Shown here one piece after another: positions 16,701 to 25,132 of a stretch of DNA of 64,000 nt. The stretch comes from Pseudodesulfovibrio sp. S3 (GTDB lineage: Bacteria > Desulfobacterota > Desulfovibrionia > Desulfovibrionales > Desulfovibrionaceae). The DNA is taken from contig NZ_QTZO01000005.1 in the NCBI RefSeq assembly GCF_004025585.1, forward strand, positions 186,001 through 250,000, read 5' to 3'. Numbering within the stretch: position 1 is the first letter of the stretch; each line of letters opens with the position of its first letter. The notes under the pieces are model-generated. The model was not told where the DNA came from, made no database searches, and worked only from the letters and a program-made list of their open reading frames with translations. Position numbers and translations under genes: made by a program.

Positions 16701-17378
16701 ATGACGACCCTTGACGACAAGATCCGCAATAGCGAAGCCCAATTATCGAACCTGCTAGAACGAGCCGGGGCCGAGTCGGTGCGTGTGGCCTGGACCGGGG
16801 GCAAAGACTCCACAGTGGTCCTGTTCATATGGAAGATGCTTTTGGATCACGCAGGGTTGGGGAACGGCCGGGTCATCAACCTGGATACGGGCTGCAAATT
16901 CCCCGAGGTGCTGGCCTTCCGCGACCGGCTGACGGGAGAGTGGGGTTTGGAGCTTTTCGTGGCCCGTCCGGCTGTGGCCCTGGAAGGCTATCCCTTGGCC
17001 CGGGACACTCTGGCCTGTTGCCTGGAACTCAAGGTGAAGCCGTTGCAGGCGGCCATTGCCGCCACGGGGACCACGCATCTGTTGACCGGCATTCGCCGGG
17101 ACGAGCACCCGGACAGAGCGGACAGACAAGCCCAGGAGAAGCGCCTGACGCCGCCGCATGTCCTGGTCAATCCCATCCTCGACTGGACCGAGACCGACAT
17201 ATGGGCCTTCCACGCCCGGTTCGACCTGCCGCATTGTGAACTCTACGACCGGGGGTATCGCTCCCTCGGTTGCCGTCCCTGCACGGCACGGCCGGAGAAG
17301 GGCGGTCCCGAACGGTCGGGCCGCGACCGGAACAAGGAACAAATGCTCCGCTCCCTGACCAGTCTCGGCTATTTTTGA
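16701..17378 (+). CDS. PAPS reductase / ATP sulfurylase small-subunit family protein
   Basis: The start at 16701 has GGAG 5 bases upstream and gives 225 residues. The P-loop of the adenine nucleotide alpha hydrolase fold is VAWTGGKDST at about residues 29-38. Two cysteines in TLACCLELK and the C-terminal LGCRPCTARP are seen. Members include CysH (APS/PAPS reductase) and CysD. The arrangement does not settle which, and the organism would use Sat and AprAB for respiration. It could also serve assimilation, sulfur transfer or tRNA thiolation. Confidence 0.82.
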   Translation: MTTLDDKIRNSEAQLSNLLERAGAESVRVAWTGGKDSTVVLFIWKMLLDHAGLGNGRVINLDTGCKFPEVLAFRDRLTGEWGLELFVARPAVALEGYPLARDTLACCLELKVKPLQAAIAATGTTHLLTGIRRDEHPDRADRQAQEKRLTPPHVLVNPILDWTETDIWAFHARFDLPHCELYDRGYRSLGCRPCTARPEKGGPERSGRDRNKEQMLRSLTSLGYF

Positions 17379-17420
17379 TCCGCACGTTCGCGAACAACAA
17401 CGGACTTCGAAAGTAACCCT

Positions 17421-17625
17421 CGGGTTAATTGCACTTTTTTTCACAAATTTTCCCCACCCGAATGGTGGGGAAATGGTGTCGCCAATGGATCTTTGTGCTA
17501 AATCGTGAGTAAAGCTAAACAGTTGGACAGGGCAGAGAGATAGGCCCAAAAGTCGGTTTCTGTCTTGACCTGAGGGTTAACTTCACCTAAGGACACATGT
17601 TTACTAGGCTAAGGGTAAAGTGCAT
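17421..17625 (+). repeat. three direct copies of an RGGGTWAAxTKCAY-like box upstream of echA
   Basis: CGGGTTAATTGCAC (17421-17434), AGGGTTAACTTCAC (17573-17586) and AGGGTAAAGTGCAT (17612-17625) align without gaps. The last two are 39 bases apart and lie within 140 bases of the echA start. The first copy also sits in the inverted repeat TAACCC-TC-GGGTTA. They may be operator sites for an unknown regulator of the hydrogenase. The whole 17379-17709 stretch has no convincing gene. Confidence 0.45.
17449..17473. repeat. perfect 10-bp inverted repeat upstream of echA
   Basis: TTTCCCCACC and GGTGGGGAAA are separated by CGAAT. It lies 70 bases after the PAPS-reductase-family gene and about 240 before echA. 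It could be a weak terminator for the first gene or a regulator site; no T-run follows on the plus strand. Confidence 0.6.
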
Positions 17626-17709
17626 TCGCATTGTGGAATCCGGTCGGAGGTGTTTCCGGAATCCACATGTCTGCTGTACTCGTTCATCATCTATTGAAAC
17701 GAGGTCTTC

Positions 17710-19608
17710 ATGTCGAATCTGTTACTGCTTCTCATCCTTCTGCCAGCCGTTGCCGCGCTGGTCTGCTATTTCGTCCGGTCTTCGGCCGCACGGAAGCTGA
17801 CCGTGCTCGGAACCGGCGTGGTCCTGACGCTTGCGTCTCTGGGCCTGCTCGGGCAGGGGACCTTTGAGCCGATTGCGGTCGGTTCATTCCTTGGCATCAG
17901 CAGCGACTTCCTGGTCACCATCCTGGATTTCGCACTGTTGGGCGTCATTTTTTATTATGGTATCAAACACAAGAGCATCCTGATTCAGGGTTTCACCCTG
18001 GCCCAGGCCGTTCTGCTCGTGTGGTTTGAGTTGGTCATGGTCGAACATGAGGCGGTTCCCGCGCTCATGGGCGACCAACTGTCCTTGATCATGGTCCTGG
18101 TGATCTCCATCATCGGCTCGCTGATCTGCATCTTCGCCATTCCCTATATGAAGGAACACGAAGAGCACCTGCACCTGAAAACCTCGCGTCAGCCGCGCTT
18201 CTTCTTCTACCTGGTGCTGTTCCTGGGAGCGATGAACGGTCTGGTGCTGTCCAACAACATTCTGTGGATGTACTTCTTCTTTGAAGTGACCACCTTCTGT
18301 TCGTTCATGCTCATCGGTCACGACGGCACCGAGGTCGCCACCAAGAATTCCGTTCGCGCCTTGTGGATGAACGCGTTCGGTGGCCTGGCCTTCGTGCTTG
18401 GCATGATGCTGGTCTACATGCAGACCGGCACCCTGAACATCTCGGCCATCCTGGCCGCCGGTCCTGCCGGTGCGCTCATGGTCACCGGCGTGGGCTTCCT
18501 CTGTCTGGCCGGGTTCACCAAGGCCGCCCAGGTTCCGTTCCAGAGCTGGCTGCTCGGCGCCATGGTCGCTCCGACCCCGGTTTCCGCGCTCCTGCATTCC
18601 TCCACCATGGTCAAGGCCGGTGTCTTCGTGGTCCTGAGGTTTGCGCCCGCATATGCAGGCACCTTCCTGTCCACGGGCGTGGCCATCTGCGGTGCGTTCA
18701 CCTTCCTGGCCTGCGCCGCACTGGGAGTGGGACAGTCCAACGGCAAGAAGATCCTGGCGTACTCCACCGTGGCCAACCTCGGCCTGATCATCTGCTGCGC
18801 GGGCATCAACACTCCGTTGGCCCTGACGGCCGCGGTCATGCTGATCCTGTTCCACGCCATCTCCAAGTCCCTGCTCTTCCTGTGCGTCGGCACCATCGAG
18901 CAGGCCATCGGCTCCCGCGACATCGAAGACATGCGCGGACTGTATGCCAAGCATCCCCGGACCGCCCTGATCACCATCATCGGCATCCTGACCATGATGC
19001 TGCCTCCGTTCGGCGTGCTGCTCGGCAAGTGGATGGCCATTGAGGCCGCTGCCGACAGCAACATCTTCGTCATCGTCATGCTGGCCATGGGTTCCGCAAT
19101 GATGGTCGTCTATCTGGCCCGTTGGGCCGGTTCGATGATGGGTACCCGCGAGGAGGGCGCAAGGCCTGAAACGCAGCCCCTGCTGACCCGGCTGCCGCTG
19201 ACCTTGCTCTGTCTCGGCGCAGTGGTCCTGTCCGTGGCTTCCCCCTGGATATACAACTCCATGCTGGCCCCCTGGCTCGGTTCGACTCCCTTTGTTGTCG
19301 GCTTCGGCTCCCTTGAATCCGTGCACGGAACATTCATCGTGGTGCCGCTCTTCCTGGTCCTCGGCCTGGGGCTGCTCTATGCGGTCAAGGCCGCTTCCGG
19401 CTACCGCAAGGTCAAGATCGTGCCTCCCTACCTGGGTGGAGCCAATGCGACCACTGACGGCACCTACATCGGTCCCATGAACGGCGAAGTGCCGTTTGCC
19501 GCCAGCAACATGTATCTGGGCGAGCTGTTTGCAGAAGGCAAGCTCACCTCCATCTTCAACGCACTGGCGGTCGCTTTGATCGTCCTCATGCTGGGAGGGG
19601 CGCTCTAA
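17710..19608 (+). CDS. echA: Ech hydrogenase subunit A, NuoL/antiporter-like membrane subunit
   Basis: The 632-residue integral membrane protein has about 16 membrane helices and belongs to the NuoL/NuoM/MrpA family, which carries ions across the membrane in complex I-type enzymes. Family blocks include LFLGAMNGLVLSNNILWMYFF, here cited in part, and SWLLGAMVAPTPVSALLHSS with a conserved charged/helix-break region. GAGG precedes the ATG. It opens the echABCDEF operon, and its TAA shares one base with the echB start. Its likely role is ion translocation driven by ferredoxin-dependent H2 production, or the reverse. Confidence 0.96.
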   Translation: MSNLLLLLILLPAVAALVCYFVRSSAARKLTVLGTGVVLTLASLGLLGQGTFEPIAVGSFLGISSDFLVTILDFALLGVIFYYGIKHKSILIQGFTLAQAVLLVWFELVMVEHEAVPALMGDQLSLIMVLVISIIGSLICIFAIPYMKEHEEHLHLKTSRQPRFFFYLVLFLGAMNGLVLSNNILWMYFFFEVTTFCSFMLIGHDGTEVATKNSVRALWMNAFGGLAFVLGMMLVYMQTGTLNISAILAAGPAGALMVTGVGFLCLAGFTKAAQVPFQSWLLGAMVAPTPVSALLHSSTMVKAGVFVVLRFAPAYAGTFLSTGVAICGAFTFLACAALGVGQSNGKKILAYSTVANLGLIICCAGINTPLALTAAVMLILFHAISKSLLFLCVGTIEQAIGSRDIEDMRGLYAKHPRTALITIIGILTMMLPPFGVLLGKWMAIEAAADSNIFVIVMLAMGSAMMVVYLARWAGSMMGTREEGARPETQPLLTRLPLTLLCLGAVVLSVASPWIYNSMLAPWLGSTPFVVGFGSLESVHGTFIVVPLFLVLGLGLLYAVKAASGYRKVKIVPPYLGGANATTDGTYIGPMNGEVPFAASNMYLGELFAEGKLTSIFNALAVALIVLMLGGAL

Positions 19609-20456
19609 TGGAAACGCTTATTCTTGTTATCATAGGACTGTTGGTCGCGCCCCTTGTCGGCGGCCTTATCGCCGGTCTGGATCGTCGCGTCACCGCCTGG
19701 TTCCAGTCCCGTCAGGGTCCCCCGATCATGCAGGCCTTCTATGACGTGGCCAAGCTGTTCGGCAAAGAGAAAATGGTCGTCAACCAGTGGCAGATCCTCT
19801 GCGCCTGGGTGTATCTGATCGCAGCGGCCACCTCGGTCGCGCTGTTCTTTGCCCAGGGCGACCTGCTCCTCGTCTTCTTCGTGCAGGCCATCGGCGCGGT
19901 CTTCCTGGTCATGGGCGCCATGGCTGCCAAGTCTCCCTATTCCCAGGTGGGCGCACAGCGCGAACTCCTGCAGATCCTGGCCTACGAGCCGGTTCTGATC
20001 CTGGTTTTCGTCGGCTTCTACATGGTCACCGGGAGTTTCTCCATCGATGCCATATGGGCGCAGGACATCCCGCTGCTGGCAAAGATGCCGCTTCTCTATC
20101 TGGCCCTGGGCTACGCCCTGACCATCAAGCTGCGCAAGTCGCCGTTTGATTTCTCCACTTCCCATCACGGACATCAGGAACTGGTCAAGGGCGTGCTCAC
20201 CGAGTATTCCGGCCCCTACCTGGCCCTGATCGAGATCGCCCACTGGTACGAGACCATACTGGTGCTCGGCGTGTGCGCGTTGTTCTGGCACACCAACGTG
20301 GCCTGGATGGCCGTGCTGCTGCTGGCCACCTACATGCTCGAAATCCTGGTGGACAACACCATGGCCCGCATGACCTGGCGCTGGATGCTCAAACGCGTCT
20401 GGGTGCTCGGCATGGGCCTGTCCGTCGTCAACCTCATCTGGCTGTACGCGAGGTAA
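19608..20456 (+). CDS. echB: Ech hydrogenase subunit B, NuoH-like membrane subunit
   Basis: This 282-residue membrane protein is the NuoH/HycD-type subunit that anchors the hydrogenase module. The block LDRRVTAWFQSRQGPPIMQA in the N-terminal part and the acidic loop EYSGPYLALIEIAHWYE are typical. About eight helices are predicted by eye. It starts in the last base of the echA stop codon and ends three bases before echC. Confidence 0.96.
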   Translation: METLILVIIGLLVAPLVGGLIAGLDRRVTAWFQSRQGPPIMQAFYDVAKLFGKEKMVVNQWQILCAWVYLIAAATSVALFFAQGDLLLVFFVQAIGAVFLVMGAMAAKSPYSQVGAQRELLQILAYEPVLILVFVGFYMVTGSFSIDAIWAQDIPLLAKMPLLYLALGYALTIKLRKSPFDFSTSHHGHQELVKGVLTEYSGPYLALIEIAHWYETILVLGVCALFWHTNVAWMAVLLLATYMLEILVDNTMARMTWRWMLKRVWVLGMGLSVVNLIWLYAR

Positions 20457-20459
20457 ATC

Positions 20460-20903
20460 ATGTTCGGATCATTCATCAAGAAATCTCGCGCCAAGTCTCC
20501 GTGGATCATGCATTTCGACTGCGGTAGCTGCAACGGCTGCGATATCGAGGTACTGGCCTGCCTGACTCCCCTTTACGATGTGGAGCGGTTCGGCATCATC
20601 AACGTCGGCAACCCCAAGCACGCAGACGTGCTTCTGGTCACCGGCACGGTCAACCACCGGAACAAGAAGGTGCTCAAGAACATCTACGATCAGATGCCCG
20701 AGCCCAAGGCCGTCATCGCCATCGGCGCGTGCGGCAATACCGGTGGTGTGTTCCGCGAAGCCTACAATGTCGTGGGCGGCGTGGACAAGGTCATCCCGGT
20801 GGACGTGTATGTTCCCGGCTGTCCGGCCAAGCCAGAAGCCATCATCGACGGCGTTGTCATGGGTCTGGCCAAGTTCGCGCAAAAAGTGGAAGAAGCCGAA
20901 TAG
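20460..20903 (+). CDS. echC: Ech hydrogenase small subunit, NuoB-like
   Basis: The 147-residue small subunit carries one [4Fe-4S] cluster next to the NiFe site. Candidate ligands are C21 and C24 in DCGSCNGCD, C91 in IGACGNTGG and C121 in VPGCPAKPEA. It lacks the twin-arginine signal of periplasmic hydrogenases, so the active site faces the cytoplasm. It is preceded and followed by other ech genes with short gaps. Confidence 0.97.
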   Translation: MFGSFIKKSRAKSPWIMHFDCGSCNGCDIEVLACLTPLYDVERFGIINVGNPKHADVLLVTGTVNHRNKKVLKNIYDQMPEPKAVIAIGACGNTGGVFREAYNVVGGVDKVIPVDVYVPGCPAKPEAIIDGVVMGLAKFAQKVEEAE

Positions 20904-20924
20904 GCCCGTCCACAGAGGTGAAAT

Positions 20925-21293
20925 ATGCAAGGTAAAATTATTGACGTGACCATCGACAACATTGTCGGCGAGGTCATGAACATGAAGAACGACGGGCAGA
21001 GGTTCGTCACGTTCTCGACCTATCAGGAAGGCGAGGGCAAGATCGGCATCCTCTACCATTTCGACAAGGATTACGAGGATACCCATCTGCGCCTTGTCGC
21101 TGATATGGACAAGCCCATCCCCAGCGTTTCCGGCGTCTACTTCGCCGCTCTGCTGGTGGAAAACGAAATTCGCGACCAGTGGGACGTCAAGTTCGACGGC
21201 CTGGTCCTCGACTTCAACCGTACGCTCTATCTCGACCCCGAGGTCACTCAGGTTCCCCTGGTGTCCAACGTCAAGATCGCGCCGAAAAAATAG
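20925..21293 (+). CDS. echD: Ech hydrogenase subunit D, NuoC-like
   Basis: The 122-residue soluble subunit corresponds to the NuoC-type 30 kDa subunit family, shortened as in other Ech enzymes. It has no cofactor motif. The central ILYHFDKDYEDTHLRL segment and a C-terminal strand-rich region are seen. Position between echC and echE fixes the assignment more than sequence does. Confidence 0.9.
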   Translation: MQGKIIDVTIDNIVGEVMNMKNDGQRFVTFSTYQEGEGKIGILYHFDKDYEDTHLRLVADMDKPIPSVSGVYFAALLVENEIRDQWDVKFDGLVLDFNRTLYLDPEVTQVPLVSNVKIAPKK

Positions 21294-21302
21294 GGGGCTG
21301 AA

Positions 21303-22382
21303 ATGGCTACTACCGTAATTCCCTTCGGCCCGCAGCATCCCGTCCTTCCCGAGCCGGTCCACCTGACCCTCAAGGTCGAGGACGAGATCGTCAAGGAGGC
21401 CATTCCGGCACTGGGCTACGTCCATCGTGGCCTGGAAAAGCTGGCCGAAATCCGCGACTATCATCAGATGATCACCGTGTGCGAACGCGTGTGCGGCATC
21501 TGCTCCATGATCCACGGCACTTGCTACTCGCAGTCCATCGAGGAACTCATGGGCATCGAAGTCCCGGCCCGCGCCGAGATGCTGCGCGTCATCTGGAGCG
21601 AACTCCACCGCATGCATTCCCATCTGCTCTGGCTGGGCCTGTTTGCCGACGCCTTCGGCTTCGAAGCCCTGTTCATGCAGTTCTGGAAGGTTCGCGAGCG
21701 CATCATGGACATCAACGAAGCCACCGCCGGCAGCCGCGTCATCGTGTCCGTCAACATCATCGGCGGCGTCCGCACAGACCTTTCCCCGGATCAGCTTCGC
21801 TGGATTCTCAGCGAATTGGAAATCGTGGAGAAAGAAGTCCGTGAAATGCAGGACACCATCATGAACGACTACTCGGTCAAGGCCCGTACCGTGGGCGTGG
21901 GTTACATGTCCAAGGACGACGCCTACATCCTCGGCGCCGCCGGTCCCACCCTGCGCGGTTCCGGTGTCGCATCCGACATGCGTATGCTCGGCTACGGCGC
22001 CTATTCGGAGCTGGACTTCGAACCGGTCATCGAGACATCCGGCGACTGCTGGGCCCGTTCCGCAGTCCGCTTCCGGGAAGTCGGTCAATCCATCGACCTG
22101 GTTCGCCAGGCCATCAGCAAGCTGCCTGAAGGCGACCTGGCCGCCAAGGTCAAGGGCAATCCGCCGGAAGGTGAAGTCTACATGCGCGTGGAACAGCCGC
22201 GCGGCGAGTGCGTCTACTATATCAGGGGCAACGGCACCAAGCATCTGGACCGCCTGCGCATCCGTACCCCCACGTTCGCCAACATCCCGCCGCTCCTGCA
22301 TATGTTGCCTGGCTGCGAACTGGCCGACGTGCCGGTCATCGTGCTGGCCATCGACCCGTGCATCAGCTGCACCGAACGCTAG
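21303..22382 (+). CDS. echE: Ech [NiFe] hydrogenase large subunit, NuoD-like
   Basis: The 359-residue catalytic subunit carries the NiFe site. The N-terminal pair is C64 and C67 in ERVCGICSM, and the C-terminal pair is C353 and C356 in DPCISCTER. The protein ends three residues after the last cysteine, so there is no C-terminal peptide to be removed by a maturation protease, as known for Ech-type enzymes. It evolves or oxidises H2 with ferredoxin as partner through echF and echC. No hyp maturation genes are in the window. Confidence 0.97.
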   Translation: MATTVIPFGPQHPVLPEPVHLTLKVEDEIVKEAIPALGYVHRGLEKLAEIRDYHQMITVCERVCGICSMIHGTCYSQSIEELMGIEVPARAEMLRVIWSELHRMHSHLLWLGLFADAFGFEALFMQFWKVRERIMDINEATAGSRVIVSVNIIGGVRTDLSPDQLRWILSELEIVEKEVREMQDTIMNDYSVKARTVGVGYMSKDDAYILGAAGPTLRGSGVASDMRMLGYGAYSELDFEPVIETSGDCWARSAVRFREVGQSIDLVRQAISKLPEGDLAAKVKGNPPEGEVYMRVEQPRGECVYYIRGNGTKHLDRLRIRTPTFANIPPLLHMLPGCELADVPVIVLAIDPCISCTER

Positions 22383-22391
22383 GAGGACCGT

Positions 22392-22775
22392 ATGTTGTTT
22401 ACACCTACCGTCATCAAGAACCTGCTGAAGAAGCCCGCCACCCGCAACTACCCGTTCGTGGTACGCGAGCCGTTTCCCAACTTCCGTGGTGAATTGGTCA
22501 TTGACATCGAAAAGTGCATCTTCTGCGGCATGTGCGAACGCAAATGCCCCAGCCAGTGCATCACCGTGGACAAACAGGCCGGTACCTGGCAGTGCGATCC
22601 GCACGCCTGCATCTCCTGCGGCTACTGCCGGGACAACTGCCCGACAAAGTGCCTGACCATGAACGACACGCACCGCAAACCCATGGCAGCAAAGGTCACC
22701 TGGATCGAGCAGGGCACCCCGCCCAAGCCCAAGGCCAAGAAAGCCGCTGCAGAGAAGAAGACCGACGAAGAATAG
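22392..22775 (+). CDS. echF: Ech hydrogenase ferredoxin-like subunit, NuoI-like
   Basis: The 127-residue protein has two [4Fe-4S] motifs: C42, C45, C48, C52 in CIFCGMCERKC and C73, C76, C79, C83 in CISCGYCRDNC. It should take electrons from ferredoxin to the small subunit. A lysine/alanine-rich tail of about 25 residues follows. GGAGG precedes the ATG. It is the last gene of the operon, and a terminator follows within 25 bases. Confidence 0.96.
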   Translation: MLFTPTVIKNLLKKPATRNYPFVVREPFPNFRGELVIDIEKCIFCGMCERKCPSQCITVDKQAGTWQCDPHACISCGYCRDNCPTKCLTMNDTHRKPMAAKVTWIEQGTPPKPKAKKAAAEKKTDEE

Positions 22776-22796
22776 CCGTCGGCAAACGACAAATGA

Positions 22797-22826
22797 AAAG
22801 CCCCGGCTCATGCGAGTCGGGGCTTT
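22797..22826. terminator. ech operon terminator
   Basis: AAAAGCCCCG and CGGGGCTTTTT form the stem around a 10-12 base loop, with a T-run on the plus strand. It lies between echF and a converging minus-strand gene and may serve both. Confidence 0.9.
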
Positions 22827-22846
22827 TTCCCTTTCTGGTGCGAAAA

Positions 22847-23995
22847 CTATCGTACCGTCCATGTGTCGTTGAGACGAACACCGTACATCCTTTCCGCATT
22901 TTTATAGGCGATTTTTTCGGCCGCGTCGCGGGGGAGCTGTCCGAGAATGAGCCGCTGCCTTCCGACCGCATCTCCATACTTCATCCAGAGCTTTTTCATG
23001 TGCGGGTCAGTGGCGAACAGGATGCGGTCCTGGTAGCGGATGAGGAGTTCCTTCCACTCGGGCCTGAGCAGGTCGCCATCCAGCATGGCCTGACCGATCA
23101 TCCGCTGCTTTTCGGGGTCGGCAAAGTCGTCCATGTACCGTTCTTTCTTGGATGTCAGCAGAAAGAGGTTCGGGTGTCGGCGCATGAATTCGTCCAGTTG
23201 TTGGGCGGAAGCAAATCCCATGTGCGGCAGCAGGAAGGTCTGGTCGGGCCAGGCGGAATAGAGCGCGTGAAAGCGGGGGAAGTCGCGTTCGGGCGCGTAG
23301 GGCTCCCAGTGGGCCATGAAGGGGATGTTCAGGGGTGCTATCGCTTCGAGAAGTTTGGCGGTTCCGGTTTTGGATGGGTCCACATACCGCTCGCCAGCCT
23401 CGTATCTTTTCCCGGTTTGCTTGTCACCGTGAGTGTAGAGCAATTCGCCGATGAACCGGTAGCCGTGCCCTCGGATGCCGTTCACCGTGGCAGAGATGTA
23501 CCTGTCGGAGACATCCTCCGACAATTGGAAGAACTTGGGTGCGCCGAGCACAATCAGGTCCGGGTTGCGCTTTGCCATATCGATCACGGCCAGTTCATTG
23601 TCATGCAACCGCTTGCTACTGCGGGCGAACAGGGCGAGCTTGTCTACTCCGGCTTCCCGGACGTTCCTGATGGCCGCGTCCATGTCCACGGTTTCGTCGA
23701 TCTGGCTCATGGCGTCGAACAGCGGGCCGTCGTATCGGGAATATTTCGGATAATCTCCAGCGGACAGGCAGGACTCATAGGCTTCCCGGATCATTTTTCG
23801 TGAGTTTCGTTCCTTTGGCCTGATCCCTGCCCGGACCTGCTCCATGAGGTCTGCATCGAGTTTGGAATCCATGCAGTCGAGGATTTCGGGCGGAGCCGAA
23901 GTAAAAATGGAGGCGTCCTGCGCAATGGCTTGTCCTGCCGCGAACAGGCAGAGCAGGCAGAGCAGACAGAGTGTGGATGGTCTCCCGGTACGCAT
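22847..23995 (-). CDS. exported amidohydrolase-like TIM-barrel protein
   Basis: The 382-residue protein has an N-terminal signal peptide (residues 1-25, ending AIA). The rest resembles the amidohydrolase 2 family: FMAHWEP and LLPHMGF carry candidate metal-binding histidines, FATDPHM carries a late Asp, and the end IAYKNAERMYGV is characteristic. The usual N-terminal HxH metal site is not visible, so it may be a degenerate member. Substrate unknown. It probably stands alone. Confidence 0.75.
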   Translation of the reverse strand: MRTGRPSTLCLLCLLCLFAAGQAIAQDASIFTSAPPEILDCMDSKLDADLMEQVRAGIRPKERNSRKMIREAYESCLSAGDYPKYSRYDGPLFDAMSQIDETVDMDAAIRNVREAGVDKLALFARSSKRLHDNELAVIDMAKRNPDLIVLGAPKFFQLSEDVSDRYISATVNGIRGHGYRFIGELLYTHGDKQTGKRYEAGERYVDPSKTGTAKLLEAIAPLNIPFMAHWEPYAPERDFPRFHALYSAWPDQTFLLPHMGFASAQQLDEFMRRHPNLFLLTSKKERYMDDFADPEKQRMIGQAMLDGDLLRPEWKELLIRYQDRILFATDPHMKKLWMKYGDAVGRQRLILGQLPRDAAEKIAYKNAERMYGVRLNDTWTVR

Positions 23996-24187
23996 GGCGT
24001 CCTCCGATTTTCCCGCCCAGTATAAGCATGTATGGGACCTCGGAACAGTATTTTTATGGCGCCGGGCCGTGCCAGTGGGGGCGCAGTATGCCTTACTTGC
24101 ATCGAACGGACATCTTTACATTTTGTGAGGAAAGAGGATGATAGGGGCACATCTGCTGAATTGAAACCGGGGACATTGTAAAAGGGT

Positions 24188-25054
24188 ATGCAGGAACTTC
24201 CATTTCTTCTCGTGATCCTCTCATCCATTGCGCATGGGTATTGGAACTTCCTCTTGAAGCGGGCGCAAAACAAGGACGCTTTTCTCGGCCTGAGTAAAAT
24301 GGCCGAGCCGGTCATCTATGCAATCCCTTTTGCCGTGGCCGTCGGCAAATGGGGCCTTGACCCGGCATCCCTCTGGTTCGCAGGTGTCGGCACACTCCTC
24401 TCCGTGGTGAATTATTACTGTCTCGCCAACAGCTACAAACGCCTTGATCTTTCCATTGCGTATCCCGTGTCGCGTTCCAGCACGTTGTTTCTTCCGTTTC
24501 TGGCATATCTGGTATTTCAGGAAAGCATTGATGGTGTTGGCTGGTGTTCCGTTGTGTTCGTTACGGTCGGTGTTCTCGTCGTGCAGATGAAGGAGTTCAG
24601 CCTGTCCGGTCTGTTCAGGGGGAGCCGGAACAGCGGTTCGGGATTGCTGTTCGCCGTGGCCGCGGCTTTTTTTGTGGCGCTCTATACGCTGTGGGGCAAG
24701 GAAGCCGTCCTGCATATCCACCCGTTCATCTACATGTACTGCTATACATTGGCGTCCTGTGCGTATTTTCTGCCACTGCTGCGACGGCTTGACCGTGTTG
24801 CCGTCGTAAAGGAATGGCAACGGAACAAATGGAGCATCCTCACTGTCTCGGTATTGAACACGCTTTCATTTGTCCTCATGCTCATGGCGTTGAATATGGG
24901 CAAGGTCACGTACGTCGGTGCATTGCGGCAGTTGAGTCTTGTCGTCGGGGTCGGCCTGGGATGGCTGGTACTGCGCGAGTCCCTCCATTTGCCGCGTGTG
25001 GTTGGCGTGTCGCTTATCATGGTCGGAGCCTGTCTGACATACGTTGCGTCCTGA
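24188..25054 (+). CDS. EamA/DMT-family transporter
   Basis: Ten membrane helices in two five-helix halves over 288 residues match the drug/metabolite transporter superfamily. The first half ends in YPVSRSSTLFLPFLAYLVFQE and the second in LRESLHLPRVVGVSLIMVGA, here cited in part; both are EamA-repeat blocks. The family exports or imports small metabolites such as amino acids. The substrate is unknown. It is the single gene between two minus-strand genes. Confidence 0.88.
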   Translation: MQELPFLLVILSSIAHGYWNFLLKRAQNKDAFLGLSKMAEPVIYAIPFAVAVGKWGLDPASLWFAGVGTLLSVVNYYCLANSYKRLDLSIAYPVSRSSTLFLPFLAYLVFQESIDGVGWCSVVFVTVGVLVVQMKEFSLSGLFRGSRNSGSGLLFAVAAAFFVALYTLWGKEAVLHIHPFIYMYCYTLASCAYFLPLLRRLDRVAVVKEWQRNKWSILTVSVLNTLSFVLMLMALNMGKVTYVGALRQLSLVVGVGLGWLVLRESLHLPRVVGVSLIMVGACLTYVAS

Positions 25055-25078
25055 ACGTCGGTGGCGTTTCATGAAGAA

Positions 25079-25110
25079 AACGGCCCTGTCCATCATGGAA
25101 CAGGGCCGTT
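25079..25110. terminator. bidirectional intrinsic terminator
   Basis: AACGGCCCTGT and ACAGGGCCGTT are perfect arms; the 10-base interior also holds a small TCCAT/ATGGA pairing. It separates the converging EamA transporter and chemoreceptor genes. Confidence 0.85.
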
Positions 25111-25132
25111 GTATTGTGTTCTTCGAAACTGA

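Noticed and set aside
17449-17473. Inverted repeat read as an intrinsic terminator of the PAPS-reductase-family gene
   Set aside because: No T-run follows on the plus strand, so I list it as a repeat only.
20469-22862. 797-codon minus-strand open frame across echC-echF
   Set aside because: Histidine/valine/aspartate-rich shadow of the GC-rich ech genes; no motif.
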